A stretch of DNA of 64,000 bases from an uncultured Collinsella sp. Lineage in GTDB: Bacteria; Actinomycetota; Coriobacteriia; Coriobacteriales; Coriobacteriaceae. Under the pieces are notes generated by a model. It did no database searches and was not told the DNA's origin. It saw only the letters and a list, made by a program, of their open reading frames with translations. The position numbers and the translations under genes were made by a program. Shown piece by piece: positions 41,507 through 50,842 of this stretch (positions within the stretch are counted from its first letter, which is position 1; each line of letters starts with the position of its first letter). The stretch spans positions 38,451 through 102,450 of the forward strand of contig CANRSF010000006.1 in the NCBI GenBank assembly GCA_947642445.1, read 5' to 3'.

Positions 41507-42862
41507 ATGAGCTACACGCAGAAAGTTCTCGACGAGCTCAAGGCCCGCTATCCCGAGCAGCCTGAGTTCATCCAGGCCGCGACCGAGATCCTCGGCACCA
41601 TCCAGCCGGCGCTCGACGCCCACCCCGAGTATGAGGAGGCCGCTCTGCTTGAGCGCCTCGTCGAGCCCGAGCGCATCGTCATGTTCCGTGTTCCCTGGGT
41701 CGACGACCAGGGCAAGGTCCAGGTCAACCGCGGGTACCGCGTCGAGTTCAACTCTGCCATTGGACCCTACAAGGGCGGCCTGCGCTTTAACCCGACGGTC
41801 ACCCTGGGCATGCTCAAGTTCCTGGGCCTGGAGCAGATCCTCAAGAACAGCCTGACCACCCTTCCCATGGGCGGCGGCAAGGGCGGCTCCGACTTTGACC
41901 CCAAGGGCAAGTCCAACAACGAGATCATGCACTTCTGCCAGTCCTTCATGACTGAGCTCTATCGCCACATTGGCCCCAACACCGACGTTCCCGCCGGCGA
42001 CCTGGGCGTTGGCGGCCGCGAGGTTGCCTACCTGTTCGGTCAGTACAAGCGCCTGACCAACGAGTGGACCGGCGTCCTTACCGGCAAGGGCCTCTCCTTT
42101 GGCGGCTCGCTCGCCCGTACCGAGGCCACCGGCTACGGTTTGGTCTACTTTGTGGACGAGTACCTCAAGAGCCGCGGCGACTCCTTCGAGGGCAAGAACG
42201 TCGTCGTTCACGGCTCCGGTAACGTCGCTATCTACGCGGTCCAGAAGGTCTCCCAGCTCGGCGGCAAGGTGCTGGCCTGCTCCGACACCCACGGCTGGGT
42301 CGAGGATTCCGACGGCATCGACTACACCGTGCTCGAGCATGTCTACAACAAGAAGCGCTCCGGCCACGACAAGGGCGTTACGCTCGCCATGTACGTCGAC
42401 GAGAAGCCCAACGCCGTGTGGCACGAGGGTGACGGCCGCGGCGTGTGGCAGCTGCCCTGCGACATCGCGCTTCCCTGCGCTCGCGAGAACACGCTGCTGC
42501 TCGAGGACGCCCGGGCGCTCGTCGCCAACGGCTGCAAGGTGGTCGGCGAGGGCGCGAACATGCCCACGACCATCGAGGCCACGACCTACTTCCAGGAGAA
42601 CGGCGTCGCCTTTATGCCCGGTAAGGCTGCCAACGCCGGCGGCGTGCTCGTGTCCGGCCTGGAGATGAGCCAGAACGCCGAGCACCTGTCCTGGACCTTC
42701 GAGGAGGTCGACGGCAAGCTCGAGCAGCTCATGCGCGGCATGTTCCACAACGTGGACGACACCGCCAAGGAGTACGGCGAGGAGGGCAACTTTGTCATGG
42801 GCGCCAACATCGCCGGCTTCTTGAAGGTCGCCGACGCCATGCTCGCCCAGGGCGTCTGCTAA
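41507..42862 (+). CDS. gdhA: Glutamate dehydrogenase, hexameric NADP-type
   Basis: A 451-residue enzyme that interconverts glutamate and 2-oxoglutarate plus ammonia. GGLRFNPTV, the substrate-lysine segment LPMGGGKGGSDFDPKGKS and the Rossmann motif GSGNVAIYAVQK are canonical. The length and the N-terminus YTQKVLDELKARYPEQPEF match the small hexameric class, usually NADP-linked. The ATG at 41507 follows TTGGAGGAAGC. It has its own terminator. Confidence 0.95.
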   Translation: MSYTQKVLDELKARYPEQPEFIQAATEILGTIQPALDAHPEYEEAALLERLVEPERIVMFRVPWVDDQGKVQVNRGYRVEFNSAIGPYKGGLRFNPTVTLGMLKFLGLEQILKNSLTTLPMGGGKGGSDFDPKGKSNNEIMHFCQSFMTELYRHIGPNTDVPAGDLGVGGREVAYLFGQYKRLTNEWTGVLTGKGLSFGGSLARTEATGYGLVYFVDEYLKSRGDSFEGKNVVVHGSGNVAIYAVQKVSQLGGKVLACSDTHGWVEDSDGIDYTVLEHVYNKKRSGHDKGVTLAMYVDEKPNAVWHEGDGRGVWQLPCDIALPCARENTLLLEDARALVANGCKVVGEGANMPTTIEATTYFQENGVAFMPGKAANAGGVLVSGLEMSQNAEHLSWTFEEVDGKLEQLMRGMFHNVDDTAKEYGEEGNFVMGANIAGFLKVADAMLAQGVC

Positions 42863-42905
42863 ATCCAGCTCAACATAGCTCCACACAGCACCAGCTGATG
42901 ATCTT

Positions 42906-42940
42906 AAGGCTCCCGACCATATTGGCCGGGAGCCTTTTTC
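42906..42940 (+). terminator. Terminator of gdhA
   Basis: A perfect 10-bp stem AAGGCTCCCG/CGGGAGCCTT with an 11-nt loop runs into TTTTTC. Confidence 0.92.
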
Positions 42941-43002
42941 TATGGTGGTGAGGGTCGTGTGCCTTCGTTTGGTACACTTAGAGATACTGGACAAGTAAAG
43001 AG

Positions 43003-43917
43003 ATGGGGGAGAACGTGCTCAAGTTCGGTACCTACGTCCGTGTTGGAAACGCGGCCGAAGCCTATGAGCTCTTGCAGAAGAACCGCAACAACAAGATTGT
43101 GGGCGGCGGCATCTGGATGCGCCTGGGATCGCGTCGCGTGGCGACGGCGATCGACCTTTCGGCCTGCGGACTCGATCAGATCGAGGAGACCGAGACCGAG
43201 TTTCGCATCGGCGCCATGTGCACCCTGCGCCAGCTCGAGCGTCATGCCGGGCTCAACGTGCTTGTCAACAATGTTTTTGAGTTCGCCGTCCACGACATCG
43301 TGGGCGTGCAGCTGCGCAATACCGCCACGGTGGGCGGTAGCATCTACGGCCGCTTTGGCTTCTCGGACGTGCTTTCGGCCTTTTTGGCGCTCGACTCGTA
43401 CGTTGAGCTGACGGGTGCCGGCCGCGTGCCGCTCGCCGAGTTTGTGAACATGGGCTACGTGCGCGACGTGATCGAGCATGTTGTGGTCGTTAAGCATGAC
43501 TACCGCGCAAGCTACGAGGCCGTACGCAAGGCCGCGACCGACTTCCCCTCGCTGAACGTCACCGCCGCCTGGTGGGACGGCTCCTGGCACGTCACCGTGG
43601 GTGCCCGCCCGCTGCGCGCGACCCTGCTGCGGGGCGAGGCATGCGGCCTGGTGAACGAGCAGCCTTCCGAGGACGAGCTGTGCGCCCTTGCCGCATCCGT
43701 GCGTGCCCTGAGCTACGGCACCAACATGTGGGGCTCGGCCGACTACCGCCGCCGCATCTCGGCCCCGCTGGCGATTCAGGCCGTGCGCCGCGCCGCCGGC
43801 ATCGAGCTTTCGGCCGCGCTTGCCCGCGAGCTCGAGACCGTTCAGGTCCCCAAGTTTGCCACGGACGAGTATTCCTGCCGCCGCGTGCCCGGCGTCGATT
43901 CTAGCGAGGTGCGCTAA
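43003..43917 (+). CDS. Molybdenum hydroxylase FAD-binding subunit
   Basis: A 304-residue subunit of the xanthine dehydrogenase/CO dehydrogenase M-chain family that holds FAD and passes electrons from the Fe-S clusters. VGGGIWMRLG is the first FAD loop and QLRNTATVGGSIYG the second. A C-terminal CO_deh_flav_C-like region follows. Start choice is uncertain: ATG 43003 has only AAAGAG next to it, while GTG 43015 has GGGGGAG but short spacing. The stop overlaps the next start. Confidence 0.85.
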   Translation: MGENVLKFGTYVRVGNAAEAYELLQKNRNNKIVGGGIWMRLGSRRVATAIDLSACGLDQIEETETEFRIGAMCTLRQLERHAGLNVLVNNVFEFAVHDIVGVQLRNTATVGGSIYGRFGFSDVLSAFLALDSYVELTGAGRVPLAEFVNMGYVRDVIEHVVVVKHDYRASYEAVRKAATDFPSLNVTAAWWDGSWHVTVGARPLRATLLRGEACGLVNEQPSEDELCALAASVRALSYGTNMWGSADYRRRISAPLAIQAVRRAAGIELSAALARELETVQVPKFATDEYSCRRVPGVDSSEVR

Positions 43918-46748
43918 TGGCTGCCAAACTCATCGATCTTTCCTTTACGCTCAACGGTCGCAAGGTCAAGGTTCAGATTGCCCCCGATACCATGCTCTTT
44001 GCGCTGCTGCGCGAGCAGGGTTGCGCGTCGGTGCGCTGCGCCTGCGAGACCACCAACTGCGGCCTGTGCACGGTGTGGCTCGACGACGATCCGGTGCTGA
44101 GCTGCTCGGTTCCCGCCGCGCGCGTCGAGGGCCGCTCCGTCACCACGCTCGAGGGTCTCAAGGCCGAGTCCGAGACGCTCGCTCGCGCCATGGCTGCCGA
44201 AGGTGCCGAGCAGTGCGGTTTTTGCGCTCCCGGCCTCATCATGAACGTGCTGGCGCTTGCCCGCGCCGCCAAGGAGGACCCGAGCCTCGTCGCCACGCGC
44301 GAGGAACTCTCGCGCCAGCTGGCTGGCAACCTCTGCCGTTGCAGCGGCTACGAGAGCCAGCTGCGCGCCATCGTCCGCTTCCTTAACGAGTCCGGCGTGC
44401 GGGTGGGCTTCGAGATGCCCGAGCTGCCGGTCAACGACACGAGCTCTGACGGCGTCACCTACAAGCAGATTACCCACAAGCAGCCCAAGAAGGACTCGAA
44501 GGCGCTGCTCGAGGGCCGTCCCGTCTACACGGGCGATATGGTGCCCGCCGGCGCGCTCATCGTCAAACTCAAGCGCAGCCCCTATGCCCGCGCCAAGATC
44601 CGCTCCATCGATACGTCGCGCGCCCTGAAGGTGCCCGGCGTCGTGGGCGTCTACACTTACGAGGACGTGCCCAAGCGCCGCTTTACTATCGCCGGTCAGA
44701 GCTATCCGCAGCCGAGTCCCTACGACCGCCTGATTCTCGAGAACCTTGTGCGCTACCAAAACGAGGAGGTGGCGATCGTCGCCGCCGAGACCGAGGAGGC
44801 TGCCGACAAGGCGCTCAAGCTCATCAAGGTCGACTATGAGGTGCTCGAGCCCCTGCTCGACTTTACCAAGGCACTCGATAACGACATCGTGGTCCACCCC
44901 GAGGGCGACGTGACCTTTATGTTCCCGCAGGGCGGCGACGTCCCGCGCAACTTGGTATGCAGCGGCACGAGCGACTTTGGCGACTTGGACGAGGCCTTCG
45001 CCCAGAGCGATATCGTCTTTGAGCGCACCTACACCAGCCAGGCCACGCAGACCGCGCCCATGGAGACCTTCCGCGCTTTTGCGACGACCGACGCGTTCGG
45101 GCGCATCTCGGTGACCACCTCCACGCAGGTGCCCTTCCACGTGCGCCGCATGGTCGCGCAGTCGCTCGACATTCCGCAGTCGCAGGTGCAGGTCATTAAG
45201 CCGCGCATCGGCGGCGGCTTTGGCTCCAAGCAGACGGGCTGCTGCGAGATCTTCGTGGCGTTCGTCACCCAGCAGACCGGCCGTCCGAGCTATTGCTGCT
45301 ACACCCGCGAGGAGACCATCACTGCGGGCAACTCGCGCCACCAGATGCAGATGACCGTTAAGCTGGGCGCCATGAACGACGGCACCATCACGGCCATCGA
45401 TCTGCACACGCTGTCCAACGCCGGCGCGTACGGCGAGCACGCTACCACGACGATTGGCCTTTCGGGCCACAAGAGCCTGCCCATCTACAACCATGTGAAG
45501 GCGAGCCGCTTTAGGTGGGACGCCGTCTACACCAACACCAACCGCGGCGGCGCGTATCGCGGCTACGGTGCCACCCAGGGCCAGTTTGCCGTGGAGAGCG
45601 CCGTCAACGAGCTCGCCGACATGCTGCACATGGACCCCGCCGACCTGCGCCTTAAGAACATCGTGCGCGAGGGTGAGGTCATGCCGCAGTACTACAACGA
45701 AAAGCTCAACGCCTGTGCGCTCGACCGCTGCCTGCTGCGCGCGATGGACATGATCGGTTGGCGCGACAAGCCGCTGGCCGTCGACCTAGGCGACCGCGTG
45801 CGCGCCCTGGGCTGCGCGCTCACCATGCAGGGCTCGGGCATCTCCAACGTGGACATCGCCGGCATCGACATGCGCCTGGAAGAGGACGGCTTCATTACCA
45901 TCGGCACCGGCGCCACCGATAACGGTATGGGCGTCGACACGATCCTGGCGCAGATTGCCGCCGAGGAGCTGGGCGTGGAGAGCTCGCTGATCGTGGTGCG
46001 CGGCGTGGACACCGACGTGTCGCCGTTCGACGCCGGCTCGTACGCGAGCTCCGGTACCTACGTGACGGGCCTTGCCGCCAAGAACGCCGCGACCGAGCTG
46101 CGCCAGAAGATTTGCGCCAAGGCCGCCCAGATGTGGGACGTTGACGCCGCCGACGTGGTCTTCGACGGCCAGTACGTGCGCCTGTCCGACGAGCGTGCCG
46201 CACGCGAGCAGAACCGCTACCTCACGCTGCGCGACTTTGCCAACCTGTGCGTCAAGAACATCGCGGGCGGCGACGCGCTGACCTCGCATGCCTCTGCCTG
46301 CCTGCCCGTTTCGCCCCCGCCGTTTATGGCCGGCATTGCCGAGGTCGAGGTTGACAAGGCTACCGGCAAGGTGACCGTGGTGGATTACGCCGCTGCCGTC
46401 GATTGCGGCACCGTGATCAACGAGGCGCTCGCGCGCGTCCAGGCCGAGGGCGGCATTGCCCAGGGCATCGGTCACGCGCTCTACGAGATCGTCGAGCATG
46501 ACGACCGCGGTCGCCTGCGCACCGGCAACTTTATGAGCTACAAGCTGCCTACGCGCCTGGATATCGGCAGCATTCGCGTGGCCTTTGAGCCGAGCTACGA
46601 GCCGACGGGCCCGTTTGGCGCCAAGTCGATCGGCGAGGTCGTCATCAACACGCCGCTCGCCGCCGTGGCCTCGGCCGTGGCGCACGCCACCGGCCACCAG
46701 GTCCGCTCGCTGCCGATCACGCCCGAGAAGGCCCTGCTGGGGGAGTAG
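43917..46748 (+). CDS. Fused [2Fe-2S] and molybdopterin subunit of a xanthine-dehydrogenase-family hydroxylase
   Basis: A 943-residue protein joining two normally separate subunits. Residues 1-160 carry a plant-type cluster (CACETTNCGLC) and the second cluster (EQCGFCAPG with AGNLCRCSGY). From about 195 on is the molybdopterin domain, with GGGFGSKQ, the segment GGAYRGYGATQGQ and the catalytic Glu in GAKSIGEVVI. Substrate (purine, nicotinate, aldehyde) cannot be read. A selenium-dependent hydroxylase is possible given selD, but no yqeB/yqeC-type gene is in the window. Confidence 0.88.
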   Translation: MAAKLIDLSFTLNGRKVKVQIAPDTMLFALLREQGCASVRCACETTNCGLCTVWLDDDPVLSCSVPAARVEGRSVTTLEGLKAESETLARAMAAEGAEQCGFCAPGLIMNVLALARAAKEDPSLVATREELSRQLAGNLCRCSGYESQLRAIVRFLNESGVRVGFEMPELPVNDTSSDGVTYKQITHKQPKKDSKALLEGRPVYTGDMVPAGALIVKLKRSPYARAKIRSIDTSRALKVPGVVGVYTYEDVPKRRFTIAGQSYPQPSPYDRLILENLVRYQNEEVAIVAAETEEAADKALKLIKVDYEVLEPLLDFTKALDNDIVVHPEGDVTFMFPQGGDVPRNLVCSGTSDFGDLDEAFAQSDIVFERTYTSQATQTAPMETFRAFATTDAFGRISVTTSTQVPFHVRRMVAQSLDIPQSQVQVIKPRIGGGFGSKQTGCCEIFVAFVTQQTGRPSYCCYTREETITAGNSRHQMQMTVKLGAMNDGTITAIDLHTLSNAGAYGEHATTTIGLSGHKSLPIYNHVKASRFRWDAVYTNTNRGGAYRGYGATQGQFAVESAVNELADMLHMDPADLRLKNIVREGEVMPQYYNEKLNACALDRCLLRAMDMIGWRDKPLAVDLGDRVRALGCALTMQGSGISNVDIAGIDMRLEEDGFITIGTGATDNGMGVDTILAQIAAEELGVESSLIVVRGVDTDVSPFDAGSYASSGTYVTGLAAKNAATELRQKICAKAAQMWDVDAADVVFDGQYVRLSDERAAREQNRYLTLRDFANLCVKNIAGGDALTSHASACLPVSPPPFMAGIAEVEVDKATGKVTVVDYAAAVDCGTVINEALARVQAEGGIAQGIGHALYEIVEHDDRGRLRTGNFMSYKLPTRLDIGSIRVAFEPSYEPTGPFGAKSIGEVVINTPLAAVASAVAHATGHQVRSLPITPEKALLGE

Positions 46749-46888
46749 CGGGTCGGCAAACAAGTCGTAATTGGCGGGGCGGGGCAACTCGACCCGCCTT
46801 TTGCACTCGTGGTGAGGTCGTGAGCCTGTAAAACGTGTGCGTGCGCTTGGCGCTCGTATCTGCTATCATTCCTAGTCTGTGCGCTCAT

Positions 46889-46972
46889 GCGGGCGTGGCG
46901 GAATTGGTAGACGCGCCAGATTTAGGTTCTGGTGGGATTCCCGTGAAGGTTCGAGTCCTTTCGCCCGCACCA
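46889..46972 (+). tRNA. tRNA-Leu (TAG)
   Basis: An 84-nt class II tRNA. The acceptor GCGGGCG/CGCCCGC is perfect, the anticodon loop TTTAGGT gives TAG, a long variable arm (TGGGATTCCCG) is present and CCA is encoded. Confidence 0.97.
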
Positions 46973-47063
46973 ACGCATCTGCGTCGGCCCTGGCCGTCGC
47001 GACTCTTTGTTGCATAAAGGTACCAGCACCTCAGATAAGCTGGGCAGTATGAGGAGGAACGTG

Positions 47064-48362
47064 TTGAACATCACCGCTTCTGACGTCAAGGACGCCAAGC
47101 TCACCGCTACGGTCACCATCCCGGCCGCCGACGTCGACGCCGCGATCAAGAAGGCTTACAAGGACACCGCCAAGAAGTACCGCTTCCCGGGCTTCCGCGC
47201 CGGTAAGGCTCCCCGTCCGGTTATCGACTCTGCTCTTGGCGCCGAGGCTACCCTCGCTCAGGCCACCAACGACCTGATCGCCGCCAACGAGCCCGCCGTC
47301 CTCAACGAGCTGGACATCGTCCCCACCAAGAACGGTGACTACAAGGACCTCGACCTCGCTAAGGATCACGAGGACTACACCTACACCGTCGAGTTCTCCC
47401 TGCGTCCCGCCGCTGAGCTCTCCTCCTTCGACGCTGTCGAGATCGAGATGCCCCCTGCGGAGGTCACCGAGTCCGAGATCAACAACCAGGTCGAGATGCT
47501 CCTCAACTACCGTGCCACCTTCGAGGACGTTGAGGGTCGCGCCGTCGAGGCCGAGGACTACGTCACCGTCGACCTCAAGGCTGTCGAGAACGCCGACAAC
47601 TTCGCTGCTGAGGGCCGCATGCTCATCGCCGGTAGCGACAGCAACCCCGCCGAGTTCAACGAGGCCCTGATCGGCGCTAACGTCGACGACGTCAAGACCG
47701 TCACCTGGACCGACGAGGTCGAGGAGGGCGAGGAGGCCGAGACCCACACCGTCGAGGTCACCGTCAAGGGCATCAAGGTCCGCAACACCCCCGAGCTCAC
47801 CGACGAGCTCGTCAAGTCCGACTTTGGCTTTGACAGCATCGAGGCCATGCGCGACGCCATCAAGATCGAGATCGAGCAGGACAAGGCTTCCCGCCTCCCG
47901 GCCGAGAAGGAGAACCGTTGCGTCTCCGCTCTCGCCGAGCGCCTGCAGCTCGACGAGATGGACGCCGACTACGAGCAGTCCGTCTTTGAGGAGCTCGGTC
48001 AGAACTTCCTGTCCAACCTCGCTGCCCGTGGCATGACCCTCGACACCTGGCTGCCCGCTTCCGGTCTGACCATGGAGCAGTTCATCGGCGACCTGCACAA
48101 GCAGGCCAACGACGTTGCCCGTGAGTCCCTGGCGCTCGACGCCCTCGCCCGTGAGCTCAAGATCGAGGTCACCGAGGACGACATTAACGCCGAGTTCGAG
48201 AAGGCTGGCGTCAAGGACGTCGAGGCTTCCAAGGCCGAGTTCATCGCCGATGGCCGCATGCCTGCCGTCCGCGAGTCCATCCGTCGCTCCAAGGCCGTCG
48301 ACCACCTGGTCGAGAACGCCAAGGTGACCGAGGTCGACGAGACCGCCAAGGACGCCGAGTAA
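47064..48362 (+). CDS. tig: Trigger factor
   Basis: A 432-residue ribosome-bound chaperone and prolyl isomerase. The ribosome-binding segment is PGFRAGKAPRPVID (signature GFRxGxxP, about residues 35-48). A PPIase-like middle domain (about 150-240) and a helical C-terminal chaperone domain follow, with an acidic tail. The TTG at 47064 is 6 bases from AGGAGG and gives MNITASDV; GTG 47061 is also possible but closer to the site. It heads the tig-clpP-clpX gene order common in bacteria. Confidence 0.93.
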   Translation: MNITASDVKDAKLTATVTIPAADVDAAIKKAYKDTAKKYRFPGFRAGKAPRPVIDSALGAEATLAQATNDLIAANEPAVLNELDIVPTKNGDYKDLDLAKDHEDYTYTVEFSLRPAAELSSFDAVEIEMPPAEVTESEINNQVEMLLNYRATFEDVEGRAVEAEDYVTVDLKAVENADNFAAEGRMLIAGSDSNPAEFNEALIGANVDDVKTVTWTDEVEEGEEAETHTVEVTVKGIKVRNTPELTDELVKSDFGFDSIEAMRDAIKIEIEQDKASRLPAEKENRCVSALAERLQLDEMDADYEQSVFEELGQNFLSNLAARGMTLDTWLPASGLTMEQFIGDLHKQANDVARESLALDALARELKIEVTEDDINAEFEKAGVKDVEASKAEFIADGRMPAVRESIRRSKAVDHLVENAKVTEVDETAKDAE

Positions 48363-48438
48363 TTCTCGCCACCTTTCCCGCGAGCGCATGCGTGCGCCCG
48401 TGATGGGGTAAAGTTATACACCGGTTATCCGGTTGCTT

Positions 48439-48484
48439 CGTACGGTGCCAGCCAATGCATAGCATGCGGGCACCGTACGTTTAT
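48439..48484 (+). terminator. Hairpin between tig and clpP
   Basis: A perfect 11-bp stem CGTACGGTGCC/GGCACCGTACG closes a 19-nt loop and is followed by TTTATC. It may uncouple tig from clpPX. Confidence 0.65.
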
Positions 48485-48524
48485 CTAGAACCATTATTGG
48501 TCCGTAAGAGAAATGGAGATGCGT

Positions 48525-49145
48525 ATGATCGCTAAGTTCGATTCCGCCCTCGTGCCATACGTTATCGAGCAGACGCCGCGCGGCGAGCGCAGCTACGATA
48601 TCTATTCGCGCCTGCTCAACGACCGCATCATCTTCTTGGGCGAGGAGATCAACTCCGTCAGCGCCAACCTGGTCGTTGCCCAGCTGCTGCATCTTGAGAG
48701 CCAGGATGCCGAGAAGGATATCTCGCTCTATATCAATTCGCCCGGTGGCGAGGTCTACTCCGGCTTGGCGATTCTGGACACCATGAACTTCATTAAGCCG
48801 CAGGTCTCCACCATTTGCGTGGGTATGGCCGCGTCTATGGCCGCCGTGCTGCTTTCGGCCGGCGCCAAGGGCAAGCGCTTCTGCCTGCCGCACTCTAAGG
48901 TCATGATTCACCAGCCCAGCGGTGGTGCCCAGGGTCAGCAGACCGAGATCGAGATCGTGGCCGAGGAGATCAAGAAGACTCGCCGCGAGCTCAACCAGAT
49001 TCTGTCCGATGCCTCGGGCCAGCCGATCGAGAAGGTCCAGGCCGATACCGAGCGCGACAACTACCTGACCGCTGCCGAGGCCCTCGACTACGGCCTGATC
49101 GACCGTATCGTCACCACGCGCGATCTCGCCGCGAAGGACGCCTAG
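48525..49145 (+). CDS. clpP: ATP-dependent Clp protease proteolytic subunit
   Basis: A 206-residue serine peptidase that forms the ClpP barrel. [17 protein letters not shown] and [11 protein letters not shown] are canonical; the nucleophile Ser is in [10 protein letters not shown] (near 104) and the His in KVMIHQP (near 129). I chose ATG 48525, 6 bases after GGAG; two further ATGs lie 6 and 12 bases upstream. clpX starts 1 base after its stop codon, so the two are co-translated. Confidence 0.95.
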   Translation: MIAKFDSALVPYVIEQTPRGERSYDIYSRLLNDRIIFLGEEINSVSANLVVAQLLHLESQDAEKDISLYINSPGGEVYSGLAILDTMNFIKPQVSTICVGMAASMAAVLLSAGAKGKRFCLPHSKVMIHQPSGGAQGQQTEIEIVAEEIKKTRRELNQILSDASGQPIEKVQADTERDNYLTAAEALDYGLIDRIVTTRDLAAKDA

Positions 49146-49146
49146 G

Positions 49147-50556
49147 ATGGCCGGTAACATGCAGGACAACTTTGACGAGAACGGCAACCCCATTCGCTGC
49201 TCCTTCTGCGGAAAAGAGCAGGGGCAGGTTCGCCGCCTTGTAAAGGGCCCCACCAACATCTTTATCTGCGACGAGTGCGTTGCCGCCTGCTCCGAGATCC
49301 TTGAGGAGTCGCTGGCTTCGGACTTTATGGACGCTGCCCGCAACGGCAAACTGCCGGGCTTCCTCAACGACCATGGCCAGGCTGCATCCCAGCCCGCCGT
49401 GGACCCCGAGGCCGAGGGCTTTGAGCTCGAGGACGACGCCCGCCAGGTCATTACACATGTGCCGACACCGCACGAGATCTATGACGAGCTTTCTGCCTAT
49501 GTCATGGGCCAGGAGGACGCCAAGCGTGCCATGTCGGTGGCCGTGTACAACCACTACCGTCGCGTGATCGAGGGCGGTGCCGCGGTGTCCGCCTTTGACG
49601 ACGGCTTGGATTCGCAGCTCGGTGATGACATGGACGAGGTGGAGCTCGCCAAGTCCAACATTTTGCTGCTCGGTCCCACCGGTACCGGTAAGACGCTGCT
49701 GGCCCAGACGCTCGCGCGCATCCTCGAGGTGCCGTTTGCTATCGCCGACGCCACCGCGCTCACCGAGGCCGGTTACGTGGGCGAGGACGTGGAGAACATC
49801 CTGCTCAAGCTCATCAACGCCGCTGATGGCGACATTGAGCGTGCACAGGTCGGTATTATCTATGTGGACGAGATCGACAAGATCGCCCGCAAGGCAGAGA
49901 ACCTCTCCATCACCCGCGATGTTTCGGGCGAGGGCGTTCAGCAGGCGCTGCTTAAGATCCTTGAGGGCACGGTGGCAAGCGTTCCGCCCGCCGGCGGCCG
50001 CAAGCATCCCCAGCAGGAGCTGCTGCAGATCGACACGACCAACATCCTGTTCATCTGCGGCGGTGCCTTTGTGGGCCTGGATAAGATCATCGCCGACCGT
50101 GTTGGCAACAAGGGCGTGGGCTTTAACTCAGAGATCGCTGGCCCCACCTCGGTCGACGAGAACGACCTGCTGCGCCAGGTGCTCCCGCAGGATCTCAACG
50201 CCTTTGGTATGATCCCCGAGTTTGTGGGACGTACGCCCGTCGTCACCCAGACGCAGGCGCTCGATGAGGACGACCTGGTGTCGATCCTGACCGAGCCCAA
50301 GAATGCCGTGGTGCGCCAGTACCGCAAGATGTTCCAGCTCGAGGACGTTGAGCTTGAGTTTGAGGTCGCCGCCCTGCACGAGATCGCCCGCATGGCGCTC
50401 GCCCGCAAGACCGGCGCCCGCGGCCTGCGCTCCATTTGCGAGGACGTACTGCAGCAGACGATGTTCGACCTGCCCAGCGAGGAGGGCGTCGCCAAGGTCG
50501 TCGTAACCGAAGCCTCCGTAAAGGGCGAAGAGCAGCCCCAACGCATCTACGGCTAA
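49147..50556 (+). CDS. clpX: ATP-dependent Clp protease ATPase subunit
   Basis: A 469-residue AAA+ unfoldase for ClpP. The N-terminal zinc finger is CSFCGKEQ with [11 protein letters not shown]. Walker A GPTGTGKT lies near 177-184, Walker B is [10 protein letters not shown], and a GYVGEDVE pore-type motif is present. An insert of about 30 residues between the zinc domain and the AAA module is rich in acidic residues. A terminator follows. Confidence 0.96.
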   Translation: MAGNMQDNFDENGNPIRCSFCGKEQGQVRRLVKGPTNIFICDECVAACSEILEESLASDFMDAARNGKLPGFLNDHGQAASQPAVDPEAEGFELEDDARQVITHVPTPHEIYDELSAYVMGQEDAKRAMSVAVYNHYRRVIEGGAAVSAFDDGLDSQLGDDMDEVELAKSNILLLGPTGTGKTLLAQTLARILEVPFAIADATALTEAGYVGEDVENILLKLINAADGDIERAQVGIIYVDEIDKIARKAENLSITRDVSGEGVQQALLKILEGTVASVPPAGGRKHPQQELLQIDTTNILFICGGAFVGLDKIIADRVGNKGVGFNSEIAGPTSVDENDLLRQVLPQDLNAFGMIPEFVGRTPVVTQTQALDEDDLVSILTEPKNAVVRQYRKMFQLEDVELEFEVAALHEIARMALARKTGARGLRSICEDVLQQTMFDLPSEEGVAKVVVTEASVKGEEQPQRIYG

Positions 50557-50578
50557 AACCTGTCAAAACGTTTTGTCG

Positions 50579-50615
50579 ATAGCCTCTGACCACCCGCGGT
50601 CGGAGGCTATTTTAT
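50579..50615 (+). terminator. Terminator of clpPX
   Basis: A 13-bp stem ATAGCCTCTGACC/GGTCGGAGGCTAT (one wobble) with a 6-nt loop runs into TTTTATATATA. Confidence 0.9.
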
Positions 50616-50706
50616 ATATACGCAATAACCCCAACTACCTGTGTTATTCTGTGTGTTTGTTTAAGCCTCAGCGAAGTCATATCAGACTGAAGTAATCGAT
50701 ACCTAA

Positions 50707-50822
50707 GGGGAGGAATGTAGGCCCGATTTTCGTAGATTCCGCACGAGCCGAAGACCACTTAATGTGGTCTTCGTGCGAACCCAGGACCTGACCGAGCGAA
50801 AATCGGGCCTACATTCCTCCCC
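50707..50822. repeat. R1 structured intergenic repeat, copy 2
   Basis: Outer arms 50707-50732 and 50797-50822 are a perfect 26-bp inverted repeat unrelated to the arms of copy 1 beyond the ATTTTCG-like inner end. The 64-bp core shares TAGATTCCGCACGAGCCG and CCCAGGACCTGACCGA with copy 1. The inner hairpin is GAAGACCAC-TTAAT-GTGGTCTTC, with compensating changes on both sides. It ends 20 bp before the valS start. Confidence 0.85.
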
Positions 50823-50842
50823 GATGGGCAAGGGAGAGATAT

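Noticed and set aside
50616..50842. T-box leader before valS
   Set aside because: No conserved T-box antiterminator sequence is present; the structure there is the R1 repeat, which also occurs next to an unrelated gene.
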